A stretch of DNA of 64,000 nucleotides from an uncultured Psychroserpens sp. (GCA_947488655.1 CANKZZ010000002.1:186001-250000); one strand, 5' to 3'. Counted from the first letter of the stretch, positions 33,426 to 42,663 are shown. Notes: generated from the sequence alone by a model not told the origin. Numbers and translations: made by a program.

Positions 33426-33635
33426 ATGAAATTTAAATTAGTAATTGCACTAATATTTGCATCAGTGATTATTGCTTTTTCATTACAAAATGCAGAAATA
33501 ACCGAGGTTAAATTTCTATTTTGGAAATTATCATTATCTAGAGTACTCGTTATACTTGGCAGTTTTGTCTTTGGTGTTGTAGTAGGTGTTTTAATTACTA
33601 TGAAGCGAAAATTAATCTCTTCGGAAAAAAAATAA
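33426..33635 (+). CDS. LapA-like (DUF1049) small membrane protein
   Basis: A 69-residue protein with two hydrophobic helices (VIALIFASVIIAFSLQNAEI and VLVILGSFVFGVVVGVLIT) separated by a short loop EVKFLFWKLSLS, and a basic tail. This is the LapA/DUF1049 pattern; in enterobacteria LapA helps to control LPS synthesis through FtsH/LpxC. It begins 1 bp after the head-GIN stop. Its stop overlaps the region of a CTTCGGAA octamer copy (33619). Confidence 0.75.
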   Translation: MKFKLVIALIFASVIIAFSLQNAEITEVKFLFWKLSLSRVLVILGSFVFGVVVGVLITMKRKLISSEKK

Positions 33636-33643
33636 ATAAAATT

Positions 33644-34087
33644 ATGGCTAAAATTTTAGATGTTAGTTTACAGTCTATACCCGAAGTCATTATTATCAAT
33701 GATGATGACAATGACTTAACTGTTATAACTAAAGTTGAGTTTCATGATTTAGATATTAAATTAGAAATGGAATATTATTTACACCTTTTTGTATATGATA
33801 TTCATGGAGATGTTGATGCACCACTCGTAATACCAAATTGGGACGATTCTAAGGTTTTATCTATAGCTTTGGGTAGAAAGGATGATTATTTAGGAGTTGC
33901 AAACGTATGCGTTACTGCCAATAAAAAAAGAGTATCAATAAAAACAGCTATGCGTTTAAAATTAGGAAAGCAAAGTCACTCAAGTTCTCATTTTTCTAAA
34001 AAATTAGAAGTTTTTGCAACAATTGCTCCTGCAATTGGTAGAGCTTCAAAATGGTCTTTACCATTTGAATCTCAAATAGAATATTAA
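33644..34087 (+). CDS. Conserved-looking cytoplasmic protein, function unknown
   Basis: A 147-residue soluble protein that begins 8 bp after the LapA-like gene. Predicted strands (VIIINDDDNDLTVITKVEF, EYYLHLFVYDIHGD, VANVCVTANKKRVSIKTAM) and few helices suggest a beta-sandwich. The C-terminal part is rich in Ser and basic residues (GKQSHSSSHFSKKL). No family or catalytic motif was recognised. It could be linked to the following ATPase, although a 74-bp gap separates them. Confidence 0.6.
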   Translation: MAKILDVSLQSIPEVIIINDDDNDLTVITKVEFHDLDIKLEMEYYLHLFVYDIHGDVDAPLVIPNWDDSKVLSIALGRKDDYLGVANVCVTANKKRVSIKTAMRLKLGKQSHSSSHFSKKLEVFATIAPAIGRASKWSLPFESQIEY

Positions 34088-34161
34088 TGTAATTATCAGT
34101 TAATTGAGAAATACAGATAAAAATTATTACCTTTTAAAGATATTTATTAATAAATAATAAT

Positions 34162-36495
34162 GTGTTAGAAGAACCAAAAATAGATACGTTAATTAGTTTT
34201 CAAAAGTGCTGCAAGTTCTATATAGAATCTGTTTCTAATCTAAAAGACAGGCATGCATTAAAAGCATTAATTTTAAATGAGTTTAATGCACTTGTGAGTA
34301 AATTCGTGATATTAGGAGATGAAATTGATGGAGATCATTTAGCATCTGTTGATGCATATATGATACATTATGAATTATCTCCACAATTTAAAGATCTCAC
34401 AATTTTACATCGCGATGTATTATTAGAATTAGTTAAAGGTGAGATTTACGAGGCTGAAAAACAGGTGTCTAATCATGATTTAGAAAGTCATTTTTCAAGT
34501 TCAAAGGCACTTGTATTAGATGCATTAGAGAGTTTTATTACTGCATTACAGAAAGCACAATCTCAAAATGGCGAAGACGAAAATTTTCAAAAGAAAATAT
34601 CTAAAATAACAGCACTTCAAAAAGATCCTTGGGATATTTATAAATCGCAACTCCAAACAATTCAAGATCAATTTACAATGCTTGAGAGTCGTAATGAAGC
34701 ATTACTTGATACGGTAAATTCATTTAATAAACTAAAAAGTGTAGTTGAAGATGTCAATAAAAAGCACGATGTTTTTCAGGAAAAAATATATGAGAGCATA
34801 AATTTTTTAGCTATTAAGGCTAAAGAAAGTGAAACTTTTAAAGAGTTTTTAGTTCATGTTGAAGATCGGTTAGATAATCAAAAGTTTAGTTTAGAGAATA
34901 ATCATGAAATGTTTTCTGAGGCGATAAACAATCAAATTGTTAATCTAAAAAAAATTGAAGTCCCTATCAAGACACAAGAAGGCTTGATAATGATTAGAGA
35001 AATTGATTTTAATAAACGCACCACTAAATGGTTCGATTACCAAATACTTCCGGGTTTTATGGATCTAGAAGCACTAGAAACTAATTTATTGAGTCTTTAT
35101 AATATTAATCTTCTTAATCTTAAAAATACAATTCAAATTACAAAAAGTAATGATTCTAATAATCATTTTGATAATGTCGTAACCTCATTGTCACATTTGC
35201 AAGACAATGTAGAAGACGTCAAATTAAAAGCAAATTCTATAGCCAAAAAGTTGCAAGACGAAGTTAATACGCAGCTTTTGGTGTCTAATGTTTTTAAGAA
35301 TATGCCATTTATAGAAGTGCCTCTTAATTCGTCATTAACAATAGAAGGGAGTACAATTCTAAAATCGGTAAAAGAGAAATGGAATAAAGGGTTGTCTTTT
35401 TTTAATTCTCGTTATGAAAAATCTAAAAGCTATGAATCGCTATCCAATTTAGAAGTGTCTACGCAATGTATTGCACATCGTATGTATAGGGATGAAAGTC
35501 AGCATTATGATTCATTATTTTTAAATAAAAATTTTATAGGCGATTTATTTTTAGTTTCAAGACAGAGTCAAGAAGAAAAGTTAGAGACCATTGTAAATCA
35601 ATGGCAAAGTGGCTTTAATAAATCTGTGTTAGTAGTTGGTGATCGCCTTTCTGGACGCAGTACGTTTTTAAACTATAGTTCTAAAAAGCGTTTTGGAAAA
35701 CATACTGTAATTTTAAAACCTAATAGTACTGCTACTATAGATGGTAGAAAGTTTACAATGACTTATGACCTAAAGGAAGCATTACAATACGTAAAAAATA
35801 ATAATATAGAAAGTACTAAGCCAGCATTAATAATTGATGATATTGAGCTCTGGAGAGATAAAGAACATAGTTTATTAAGTAACATACGCTCGCTTATAAA
35901 TTTTATTGAAACAGAGTCTGATGATGTTTTTGTCATGATTTCAACAACTATTATGATGCGAGAACATCTAGATCAGCGTTTAAATTTCTCTAACGCTTTT
36001 AGTCATATTTTAGATGTAAACCAAGCCGATAAAAATGAAATTTCTCAGGCCATTTTGTTGCGACATGGTGCAGCACATCGAGAATTATTAGATGAGAAAT
36101 TAGAGCCTATTACACCTCAAAAAGTAATGCAATTAGCAACCAAAATGGCTAAGCAAAAGCACTACAATTTTGGAGACACTCTTCAATCCTGGACTTATAA
36201 CACATTTGTTCAAGACAATGAAAAAGTGGTATATAAAGAGTCATACTTAGAATTTGCCGATTTTTTTACAAACTCAGAACTTATCATTTTAAAACAAGCG
36301 TTAACATTTAAAAATATTACAGAGTTTGGTTTAAAGCGAGTAACCTCTAATGCGTTTGATTTAGATTTCAAATCTGCAATAAGACGTTTAGTCAATGTTA
36401 AAATATTGCTACGAGATTTAGATGGTACTTTGTTTATAAATCCAGTTGTTGTAAATAGTATAAGTCGTATAATCAATAAAGAGCATTCAAATTAA
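34162..36495 (+). CDS. Large coiled-coil protein with AAA+-like ATPase domain (Walker A lysine replaced)
   Basis: A 777-residue soluble protein starting at a GTG (34162). The first 430 residues are mainly helical with coiled-coil stretches. A P-loop ATPase core follows: the Walker A position reads GDRLSGRST (493-501), with Arg where nearly all P-loop enzymes have Lys, and Walker B is PALIIDDIELW with D559-D560. A sensor-1-like segment (VFVMISTTIMMREHL) and a C-terminal winged-helix-like part complete the AAA+/ORC-like layout. It is 2 bp from an MscS-like gene and then an antiporter, so it may gate or assemble a membrane complex. No known family was recognised. Confidence 0.7.
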   Translation: MLEEPKIDTLISFQKCCKFYIESVSNLKDRHALKALILNEFNALVSKFVILGDEIDGDHLASVDAYMIHYELSPQFKDLTILHRDVLLELVKGEIYEAEKQVSNHDLESHFSSSKALVLDALESFITALQKAQSQNGEDENFQKKISKITALQKDPWDIYKSQLQTIQDQFTMLESRNEALLDTVNSFNKLKSVVEDVNKKHDVFQEKIYESINFLAIKAKESETFKEFLVHVEDRLDNQKFSLENNHEMFSEAINNQIVNLKKIEVPIKTQEGLIMIREIDFNKRTTKWFDYQILPGFMDLEALETNLLSLYNINLLNLKNTIQITKSNDSNNHFDNVVTSLSHLQDNVEDVKLKANSIAKKLQDEVNTQLLVSNVFKNMPFIEVPLNSSLTIEGSTILKSVKEKWNKGLSFFNSRYEKSKSYESLSNLEVSTQCIAHRMYRDESQHYDSLFLNKNFIGDLFLVSRQSQEEKLETIVNQWQSGFNKSVLVVGDRLSGRSTFLNYSSKKRFGKHTVILKPNSTATIDGRKFTMTYDLKEALQYVKNNNIESTKPALIIDDIELWRDKEHSLLSNIRSLINFIETESDDVFVMISTTIMMREHLDQRLNFSNAFSHILDVNQADKNEISQAILLRHGAAHRELLDEKLEPITPQKVMQLATKMAKQKHYNFGDTLQSWTYNTFVQDNEKVVYKESYLEFADFFTNSELIILKQALTFKNITEFGLKRVTSNAFDLDFKSAIRRLVNVKILLRDLDGTLFINPVVVNSISRIINKEHSN

Positions 36496-36497
36496 TT

Positions 36498-37196
36498 ATG
36501 TTAGAAACATCTATTTCTTGGTTAGAGTTTTTTAAAATCATTGGTATACTTATCATTCTATACTTGGTTATTAGTTTTTTTAAAAAAGTAGCTCCACAGA
36601 TTTTTAATAGAAAATCTATTGTGGATAAAATCACAAATATTATCAATCGTGTTCTCGAAATATATAAACCAATTGCTGTTTTAATTATTTTATTAAGTTT
36701 TGTGTCTATAAACTACAGAGTACATGGTATTTTGTTTTTACTGCTTATAGTTGTCGCATTTAATTATATCAAGAGTTACGTCAATGGTGTATTATTTAAA
36801 ATTAATCCATTAGTAGCTTTAGGATCTAATATTTCTACAGGTGAATTTAACGGACAAATAAGCAAGTTTTTACATTTCGGATTTATCCTAAATGAAACAG
36901 AAGGAGACCGTTTTATAAACTACTCCTATATTGATAAAAATGGATTTAGTGTTAGTCAGCATGATGAAAACGCAATGAGAAAAACACTATATATCCAAGA
37001 TTCCGAAGAAATCACTACTATTTTAGATTTACTTTTTGATAACCCTTTAGTAGATTTTTCACAAAAGCCTACCTTAAAAAAATTGCCAGTTAGTAATCAA
37101 TTACAACTCAATTTAACTTTAGAAAAAGGTGCCAAGATTGAAGCTTTAATCTCATATTTAGAGCACTATAATTTTAATGCTAGCCAAATAAAATAA
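36498..37196 (+). CDS. Membrane protein with MscS-beta-domain-like region
   Basis: A 232-residue protein with about three N-terminal helices (KIIGILIILYLVISFF, KPIAVLIILLSFVSINY, HGILFLLLIVVAFNYIK). A soluble part follows with NPLVALGSNISTGEFNGQIS, FGFILNETEGDRFINYSY and later helices. Spacing of the G-x-N-I...F-x-G-x-I segment resembles the beta domain of MscS channels, but the match is weak. It is sandwiched between the AAA+-like gene (2 bp) and the antiporter (9 bp), so the three probably form one unit. Confidence 0.6.
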   Translation: MLETSISWLEFFKIIGILIILYLVISFFKKVAPQIFNRKSIVDKITNIINRVLEIYKPIAVLIILLSFVSINYRVHGILFLLLIVVAFNYIKSYVNGVLFKINPLVALGSNISTGEFNGQISKFLHFGFILNETEGDRFINYSYIDKNGFSVSQHDENAMRKTLYIQDSEEITTILDLLFDNPLVDFSQKPTLKKLPVSNQLQLNLTLEKGAKIEALISYLEHYNFNASQIK

Positions 37197-37205
37197 ATAA
37201 TAAAC

Positions 37206-38474
37206 ATGGAAATTTTATCATCATATAATCTCATAATTGAAGTATCAGTAATTATTATACTCTCTTTTGTATTTAACGGTATTTCTAAAAAAACTAATAT
37301 TCCATCTGTTTTAATGCTCATTGTTTTGGGTGTAGGATTGCAATATGCGCTTAATTATTTTTCTGAAGGTAAAATCAATTTTTTCCCAATTTTAGAGGTA
37401 TTAGGTATTGTAGGTTTAATAATGATCGTACTAGAAGCAGCGCTAGAACTAGAGTTAAAGCGAGAAAAATTAGTGCCAATTTTAAAATCTATGGCAATTG
37501 CTTTAATTGGTTTAATAGCTTCTGCTTGGGTTGCAGCGATTATATTATATGAATTAATTCCAGAAATGACCATGCAATCTGCTTGGTTGTATGCTACACC
37601 ATTATCAATTTTATCAAGTGCTATTATCATCCCAAGTGTAAGTGGGTTAAATGATAAAAAGAAAGAATTTCATATTTATGAAAGTACGTTCTCAGACATT
37701 ATGGGAATTATGATGTTCTATTTTTTAATAGGAAAATTAAACCCTTCAGAAGACTCTGGAGTCATTGGTTTTACTGGTAATATTTTATTAACTATCGTTA
37801 TTTCTTTAGTAGCGAGTTATGCTATAATTTTAATTTTTCAGAAAATAAAAAGTCAGGCAAAACTCTTTTTATTAATAGCAGTACTGCTGTTATTGTATGC
37901 ATTAGGAAAGAAAATGCACTTGTCGTCTTTAATCATAATTCTAATTTTTGGTTTGGTCATTGCAAACATGAAAGTGTTCTTTGCAGGAAAACTTAGCAAG
38001 TTTTTAGAATTTAAAAAAGCACATCAAATCTATCATGAGTTACACATTATTACATTAGAAACTGCATTTGTAGTGCGTACATTTTTCTTTGTAATATTTG
38101 GGTTAACCATTGCTGTAGGATCATTGTTTAATGTAGATGTAGCATTAATTAGCACATTAATTATACTGTCTATTTACGCTATTCGTTTTGTGATTTTACG
38201 TATTTTTATAGGTACAGATATTTTACCACAATTATTTATTGCACCTAGAGGATTAATTACTGTACTCTTATTTTACGCCATTCCAAAAGAGGCAGAAATA
38301 GCAAGTTTTGAACCTGGAATTCTACTTTTTGTAATTATAGGTACAAGTCTAATTATGACGGGAGCCATGATTTATGATAAAAAGCGAAATGCGAAATCTA
38401 CAGATATTGCAAATTCTAAAAAAGTAGGTACAACAAAGTGGAAAGCACCTTCTATTGATGAAATAGCTGAGTAA
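37206..38474 (+). CDS. Cation:proton antiporter (CPA family)
   Basis: A 422-residue membrane protein with 11-13 helices. Motifs of NhaP/KefB-like antiporters are present: SGISKKTNIPSVLMLIVLGV-type entry (NGISKKTNIPSVLML), the paired acidic region VLEAALELELKREKL, and ATPLSILSSAIIIPSVSGL in the unwound ion-binding helices. It ends with a short cytosolic tail, without a TrkA-N domain. It would exchange Na+ or K+ for H+. Transcriptional coupling with the AAA+-like and MscS-like genes is its unusual feature. It is convergent with the GT-C gene (11 bp). Confidence 0.85.
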   Translation: MEILSSYNLIIEVSVIIILSFVFNGISKKTNIPSVLMLIVLGVGLQYALNYFSEGKINFFPILEVLGIVGLIMIVLEAALELELKREKLVPILKSMAIALIGLIASAWVAAIILYELIPEMTMQSAWLYATPLSILSSAIIIPSVSGLNDKKKEFHIYESTFSDIMGIMMFYFLIGKLNPSEDSGVIGFTGNILLTIVISLVASYAIILIFQKIKSQAKLFLLIAVLLLLYALGKKMHLSSLIIILIFGLVIANMKVFFAGKLSKFLEFKKAHQIYHELHIITLETAFVVRTFFFVIFGLTIAVGSLFNVDVALISTLIILSIYAIRFVILRIFIGTDILPQLFIAPRGLITVLLFYAIPKEAEIASFEPGILLFVIIGTSLIMTGAMIYDKKRNAKSTDIANSKKVGTTKWKAPSIDEIAE

Positions 38475-38485
38475 TTAATGGTTAT

Positions 38486-39955
38486 TTAAACGGGTTTTTT
38501 ATGCTTCGGAAATCGTCTAGAAATAAACACTTCCCAAATAAAAACGCCATATACAATCGTGTATTCTAAAGCGATTATCCAAAGGTTTTCAGACTTGTCT
38601 GCCTTGTTAAGATTAATGTAAGCTAAGTAGCTTAAAATGATAACAAAGCTCCAAACTAAGGGAAACTTGTAATTTGTAAATACGCTCAAAATTAAAAGCG
38701 TTGCTATATACCAAGGATGTACTGTTGTACTTAAAAAGAGATAAATTGTAAATGCAAAAAGCATGTTAGTTATCAATATTTTAGTATCTATTTTTCTTCG
38801 GAAAAACGCCAATCTCATAACAAACAGAAACACTAAAATTGGTAATATTTTACCAATCAAAGCTATTTCATTATAACCTGTAAACCAGTAACCAACTTCG
38901 CGAGCTACGTAATAGATACTTGCATTAAATTCAAAATTATTAAACCAAAGCGCAACGGTTTGAGAGTAGTTATTTACAAATTCAAAAGAGAAAAAAGGAG
39001 CAAATAGTAGTAGTGTTGTAATACCAACAATGGTGTAAAATGAAATTAATTTTTTGAAGTCAACACTTGTTTTGGTTGTTAATGGTATTCGATTATGGTC
39101 GTCATTCTCAACGTGTTTCAGAATTTCATTATTTTCTCTTTTCTTGACGTCGCTCGAGGTGTTGTTTGTCTTTTTAAAATAGAAAAATAACAATGGCAAA
39201 AACAAAAGTGGTATCAATTTAACAGAAATAGATAGTGCAAATACTACTGCAGCCGATTTCCATTTGCCACTATGTAAAAGATATAAACTCCACACTAAAA
39301 AGAAAATCATAACACCTTCAAAGTGCAAATTTCCAGTGAGTTCAATAATAATAAAAGGGTTGAGTAGATACCAAAAGATGTTCTTTTCTGGCAAGTTTAG
39401 TGTTTTGAGTAGCTTCTTTCCGAAGAAAAAAGTTCCAAAATCTGCAGCGATAATCAATACACGAAATACAACAGCAGATCCTAAAATACTTGAGCTAGAA
39501 AACAATGCAGCTATAAAAAAGCAAAGTTGATTTATTGGTGGATAATTTGTGTAATGACTTCCGTTGAGTTCTCCCATACCTTCGTAAAGCGCATTAGCTT
39601 CTGAAACAGGGAAATTTGTTCCAGTTAGAATAAATGATTCTGGTGTATAGAGATATGGGTTTAATCCTTCTAGAATCATACGTCCATCCCAAATAAAGCG
39701 ATAAAAATCTTGAGATAAATTCGGGATTGCTAAAATAAAAATAGCCCTAGATAAAAATGCAATGGTAGTTAAGAACTTGAGGTTCTTTTTGGCGTATTTC
39801 ATTAGTAAAAAAAATACCAGCCACAATGCGCAATACAATGTAATGAGTTTAGAATACTCTGTTCGTATTAAATCATATGCAAATAGCCAATAGAGAAATA
39901 AGCTAACAAATGTAAGCAGTAATGGAACTTTGTTAAGTTTCCAAAATGCTATCAA
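38486..39955 (-). CDS. GT-C type polyprenyl-phosphate-sugar glycosyltransferase (GT87-like)
   Basis: A 489-residue membrane glycosyltransferase with about 12 helices. The periplasmic-loop signature DFYRFIWDGRMILEGLNPY with its DxxR-type acidic residue is typical of GT-C enzymes that use polyprenyl-phosphate mannose or related donors. A strongly hydrophilic loop around residues 262-300 (SSDVKKRENNEILKHVEN) contrasts with the rest and corresponds to an inserted repeat element (see 39100-39161). It overlaps the upstream GT2 gene by 4 nt, as last gene of a four-gene operon. The donor is probably made by the DPM1-like enzyme two genes upstream. Confidence 0.85.
   Translation of the reverse strand: MIAFWKLNKVPLLLTFVSLFLYWLFAYDLIRTEYSKLITLYCALWLVFFLLMKYAKKNLKFLTTIAFLSRAIFILAIPNLSQDFYRFIWDGRMILEGLNPYLYTPESFILTGTNFPVSEANALYEGMGELNGSHYTNYPPINQLCFFIAALFSSSSILGSAVVFRVLIIAADFGTFFFGKKLLKTLNLPEKNIFWYLLNPFIIIELTGNLHFEGVMIFFLVWSLYLLHSGKWKSAAVVFALSISVKLIPLLFLPLLFFYFKKTNNTSSDVKKRENNEILKHVENDDHNRIPLTTKTSVDFKKLISFYTIVGITTLLLFAPFFSFEFVNNYSQTVALWFNNFEFNASIYYVAREVGYWFTGYNEIALIGKILPILVFLFVMRLAFFRRKIDTKILITNMLFAFTIYLFLSTTVHPWYIATLLILSVFTNYKFPLVWSFVIILSYLAYINLNKADKSENLWIIALEYTIVYGVFIWEVFISRRFPKHKKPV
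39100..39161. repeat. Palindromic Bacteroidota-type repeat element inserted in frame in the GT-C gene
   Basis: The + strand reads CGTCATTCTCAACGTGTTTC then AGAATTTC, and further on GACGTCGCTCGAGGTG. This closely resembles the dispersed GTCATTCTGAACTTGTTTCAG and CTTCGCTCGA elements found between genes of many Bacteroidota. Here it lies inside a coding frame and encodes about 21 hydrophilic residues of a cytoplasmic or periplasmic loop, without breaking the frame. Confidence 0.6.
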
Positions 39956-41445
39956 ACTTTAGAAGTTAAAGATTTAAAAAACACATAGCCAAACCCAATA
40001 AACAGCATGAGATGAAAAGGGAATAATCCAAAATCACCTCCTTGGTCTCCAACTACAAATGCGCTATATAGGCCAAATGCAAAATAGAGCATTAAGATGC
40101 CTTCTAAAATAACGTGAGAGGATAATTTCTTTTTAAGATATTTATTTCCTTTCCAAGAATCTTTGAGAGTGCTAATATTAAATTTTGGGGTACGAACGAA
40201 TTCACTTCTTTTACCAGCATGTCCTTCTAAAACAGCAATAGAGTTATGGAGTGAAAAGCCCATAGCAATTGAGAAAAAGGTAAAAAACATACCAATATAA
40301 CCAAAGAATTTTTTAAAACCGCTACCATAAATTTCTTTATACATAAACCAATAGCAGACAAAAAATATAACAGTACTCATTACAAAGAAACTCATAAAGT
40401 AAAAATAGAATCTCAAATGAGCATATTCATTTTTGATATATAGCATAGGAATACTTAAAACAGCCACTATAAAAACGTTTAAAAACATTGTACTGTTTAG
40501 CAAATGTAGCAATCCATGAACTTTGGTTTTTGCAGATATATTGTTAGATTTAATAACACGAGAAAACATCTTTCTAAAGTTTTCTGCACCACCTTTATTC
40601 CATCTAAATTGTTGTGAGCGTGCAGCGCTAATAACAACTGGTAACTCTGCAGGAGTTTCTACATCTTCTAGATATTTAAATTTCCAGTTTTTAAGTTGTG
40701 CTCTATAACTAAGATCTAAATCTTCGGTTAAAGTATCGCCTTCCCAGTTACCAGCATCCAAAATGCACTGTTTTCTCCAAACACCAGCAGTACCATTAAA
40801 ATTGATAAAATGACCTTTACTATTACGTCCAACTTGCTCTAATGTAAAGTGAGCATCTAATGCAAAGGCTTGTATTTTTGTGAGTATAGAATAATTTCTA
40901 TTAATATGTCCCCATCGTGTTTGTACAACACCAATCTGTGGGTCTTTAAAATAAAGAATGGTGCGTTTTAACCAATTTTTCTGCGGAAGAAAATCGGCAT
41001 CAAAAATAGCAATATATTCTCCTTTAGCAATTTTTAGACCTTCTTTGAGAGCTCCAGCTTTAAAACCACTTCGGTCTGTTCTCGTTATATGTTTTATATC
41101 TAATCCAGTAACTTTAAGCTTTTCAATTTGCTCACGAGTTGTACCTACTGTCTCATCTGTAGAGTCATCAAGTACTTGGATTTCTAATTTATCTTTAGGA
41201 TAATCTATAAGAGCAATGTTATCAAGTAAACGCTCCATCACATACATCTCATTAAAAACAGGAAGTTGTATGGTAACCAATGGTATTTCTTCTTCATTTG
41301 AGAAGTCAAAAGTCTCACATGTTTTATCTGCTTTTTTTGACGATAAATAATTAAAAAGCAAATTTAGTTGTGCTAATGCGTACATGAAAATAAGCAAAAT
41401 AGCAATGGTATAGATAACGATAATGGTGTATTGAAAATAGATCAC
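39952..41445 (-). CDS. Processive-type GT2 glycosyltransferase (BcsA/CESA-like)
   Basis: A 497-residue membrane GT2 enzyme. An N-terminal helix (IVIYTIAILLIFMYALAQ) is followed by the GT-A domain with TIQLPVFNE, DDSTDET, IFDADFLPQ, the acceptor motif TEDLDLSYRAQ and QQFRWNKGG (QxxRW). Four or five C-terminal helices follow. This combination is that of cellulose/glucomannan synthase-like enzymes; no PilZ domain is present. It overlaps both neighbours by 4 nt. It probably builds a polysaccharide or glycolipid together with the adjacent GT2 and GT-C enzymes. Confidence 0.9.
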   Translation of the reverse strand: MIYFQYTIIVIYTIAILLIFMYALAQLNLLFNYLSSKKADKTCETFDFSNEEEIPLVTIQLPVFNEMYVMERLLDNIALIDYPKDKLEIQVLDDSTDETVGTTREQIEKLKVTGLDIKHITRTDRSGFKAGALKEGLKIAKGEYIAIFDADFLPQKNWLKRTILYFKDPQIGVVQTRWGHINRNYSILTKIQAFALDAHFTLEQVGRNSKGHFINFNGTAGVWRKQCILDAGNWEGDTLTEDLDLSYRAQLKNWKFKYLEDVETPAELPVVISAARSQQFRWNKGGAENFRKMFSRVIKSNNISAKTKVHGLLHLLNSTMFLNVFIVAVLSIPMLYIKNEYAHLRFYFYFMSFFVMSTVIFFVCYWFMYKEIYGSGFKKFFGYIGMFFTFFSIAMGFSLHNSIAVLEGHAGKRSEFVRTPKFNISTLKDSWKGNKYLKKKLSSHVILEGILMLYFAFGLYSAFVVGDQGGDFGLFPFHLMLFIGFGYVFFKSLTSKV

Positions 41446-42146
41446 TTAAAACTGTATTTAAAAATCCAACCTAAGATTTTTACGCCTGCAAATATAGCAC
41501 CTTTTACCGTACCTGAAACTTTTGAGACACCTATTCTATTTCTATAGTTTACAGGCACTTCTATATAGCTTAATTTTTGGCGTAAGGCTTTAAGTTGCAT
41601 CTCAACTGTCCAGCCATATGTTTGGTCTTCCATTTTTAAATCTAAAAGCTTATTATATTTAATAGCTCTAAAAGGACCTAAATCTGTAAATTTTGCTCTA
41701 AATAGAATAGACATAAGTGTTGTAGCAAGCCAATTACCAAAAATTTGAGGTAGTGTCATAGACCCTTTTTCTCTTAATTTTTTAACTCTGGCGCCAATAA
41801 CAAAATCTATATCGTTATTAAGTATAGGTGCTACTAACTTTGTTAATTCTTCTGGATAATCGCTATAATCTCCATCTAAAAAAACAATAATATCTGGTCG
41901 TTTTGTTGGGTCGTTAAAAGAGGTAGATGCTATATATTCTAAACCTTTTAAGCAAGCAAACCCGTAACCTCTTTTGTTTTCAACGAGAACTGTGGCACCT
42001 GCACGTTTTGCATTGATCTCTGTATCATCGTTGGAGTTATTGCTTACAACGATAACCTCATTTACAATTTGTGGTATATCGTTTATAACATGTATAATAG
42101 AATCTGCCTCATTATAAGCAGGTATGATGACTTTAATGTTGGTCAT
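41442..42146 (-). CDS. GT2 glycosyltransferase, dolichyl/polyprenyl-phosphate sugar synthase-like
   Basis: A 234-residue DPM1-like GT2 enzyme. Motifs are VIIPAYNEADSI, VVSNNSNDDTE, the metal-binding FLDGDYSDYPEEL and GPFRAIKYNKL. There are no clear membrane helices except a hydrophobic C-terminus (GVKILGWIFKYSFK) and an internal amphipathic piece. It would load a sugar from a nucleotide donor onto polyprenyl phosphate for use by the GT-C enzyme in the operon. It overlaps by 4 nt with the genes on either side. Confidence 0.88.
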   Translation of the reverse strand: MTNIKVIIPAYNEADSIIHVINDIPQIVNEVIVVSNNSNDDTEINAKRAGATVLVENKRGYGFACLKGLEYIASTSFNDPTKRPDIIVFLDGDYSDYPEELTKLVAPILNNDIDFVIGARVKKLREKGSMTLPQIFGNWLATTLMSILFRAKFTDLGPFRAIKYNKLLDLKMEDQTYGWTVEMQLKALRQKLSYIEVPVNYRNRIGVSKVSGTVKGAIFAGVKILGWIFKYSFK

Positions 42147-42619
42147 TGCAGGTCTTTTAAGCTGTTTTCTTTTTTAAATGAGCGATAATCTGTCCACTCT
42201 TTAATTTTCATTCCTTTTTGGTATTTCACAGCAGAAATTAGTTTCTCATTTTTATACATGAGGCAATATCCGTTTTTTTGGTTATTCTTTAATTGGCATT
42301 TGTGATTTATTTTTTCTTCGGAATCATAGAACAGCCACCATTTATTTTTTGTTCCATTATTATAATGACCTTCACTAAGTTTAGTTCCATCTTCTCTATA
42401 GGTTCTCCAATATTTGGTCTTTAAATTATTGAGATAATAACCTTCACTTTTTAATAAACCATTGGTATAATAAAATTTCCAATAGTTGATTTTCTGGTTA
42501 TTATTAATCCAACCTTCCGAAGCTAAAATACCATCATCAAAATAATTACGTTGATACGTTTTTTGTGCGGAAATATTAAAACTCCACAATAGTAAAATTA
42601 TAATGACAATATGCTTCAT
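42143..42619 (-). CDS. Secreted MORN-variant (YwqK-like) repeat protein
   Basis: A 158-residue protein with a signal peptide (IIILLLWSFNISAQ). The mature part is a run of about five MORN-variant repeats: YYTNGLLKSEGYYLNN, YREDGTKLSEGHYNNGTKN and further degenerate copies with the xxxG(x)KxxEGxYxxG pattern and Trp/Tyr at fixed spacing. Repeats of this kind are annotated as YwqK-like antitoxins but in Bacteroidota are usually exported. It is the first gene of the glycan operon and overlaps the next by 4 nt, so a role in glycan binding or export is plausible. Confidence 0.8.
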   Translation of the reverse strand: MKHIVIIILLLWSFNISAQKTYQRNYFDDGILASEGWINNNQKINYWKFYYTNGLLKSEGYYLNNLKTKYWRTYREDGTKLSEGHYNNGTKNKWWLFYDSEEKINHKCQLKNNQKNGYCLMYKNEKLISAVKYQKGMKIKEWTDYRSFKKENSLKDLQ

Positions 42620-42663
42620 TGATTTTTTTTCTGAAATTTTTCATAGGAGAGTAAATCTGTTAA

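Noticed and set aside
40981-40988. One-mismatch variants such as CTGCGGAA and TTCCGCAG (also near 3479, 21144, 44692, 55498)
   Set aside because: They may be decayed copies of the octamer, but were not counted because the expected background for mismatched forms is much higher.
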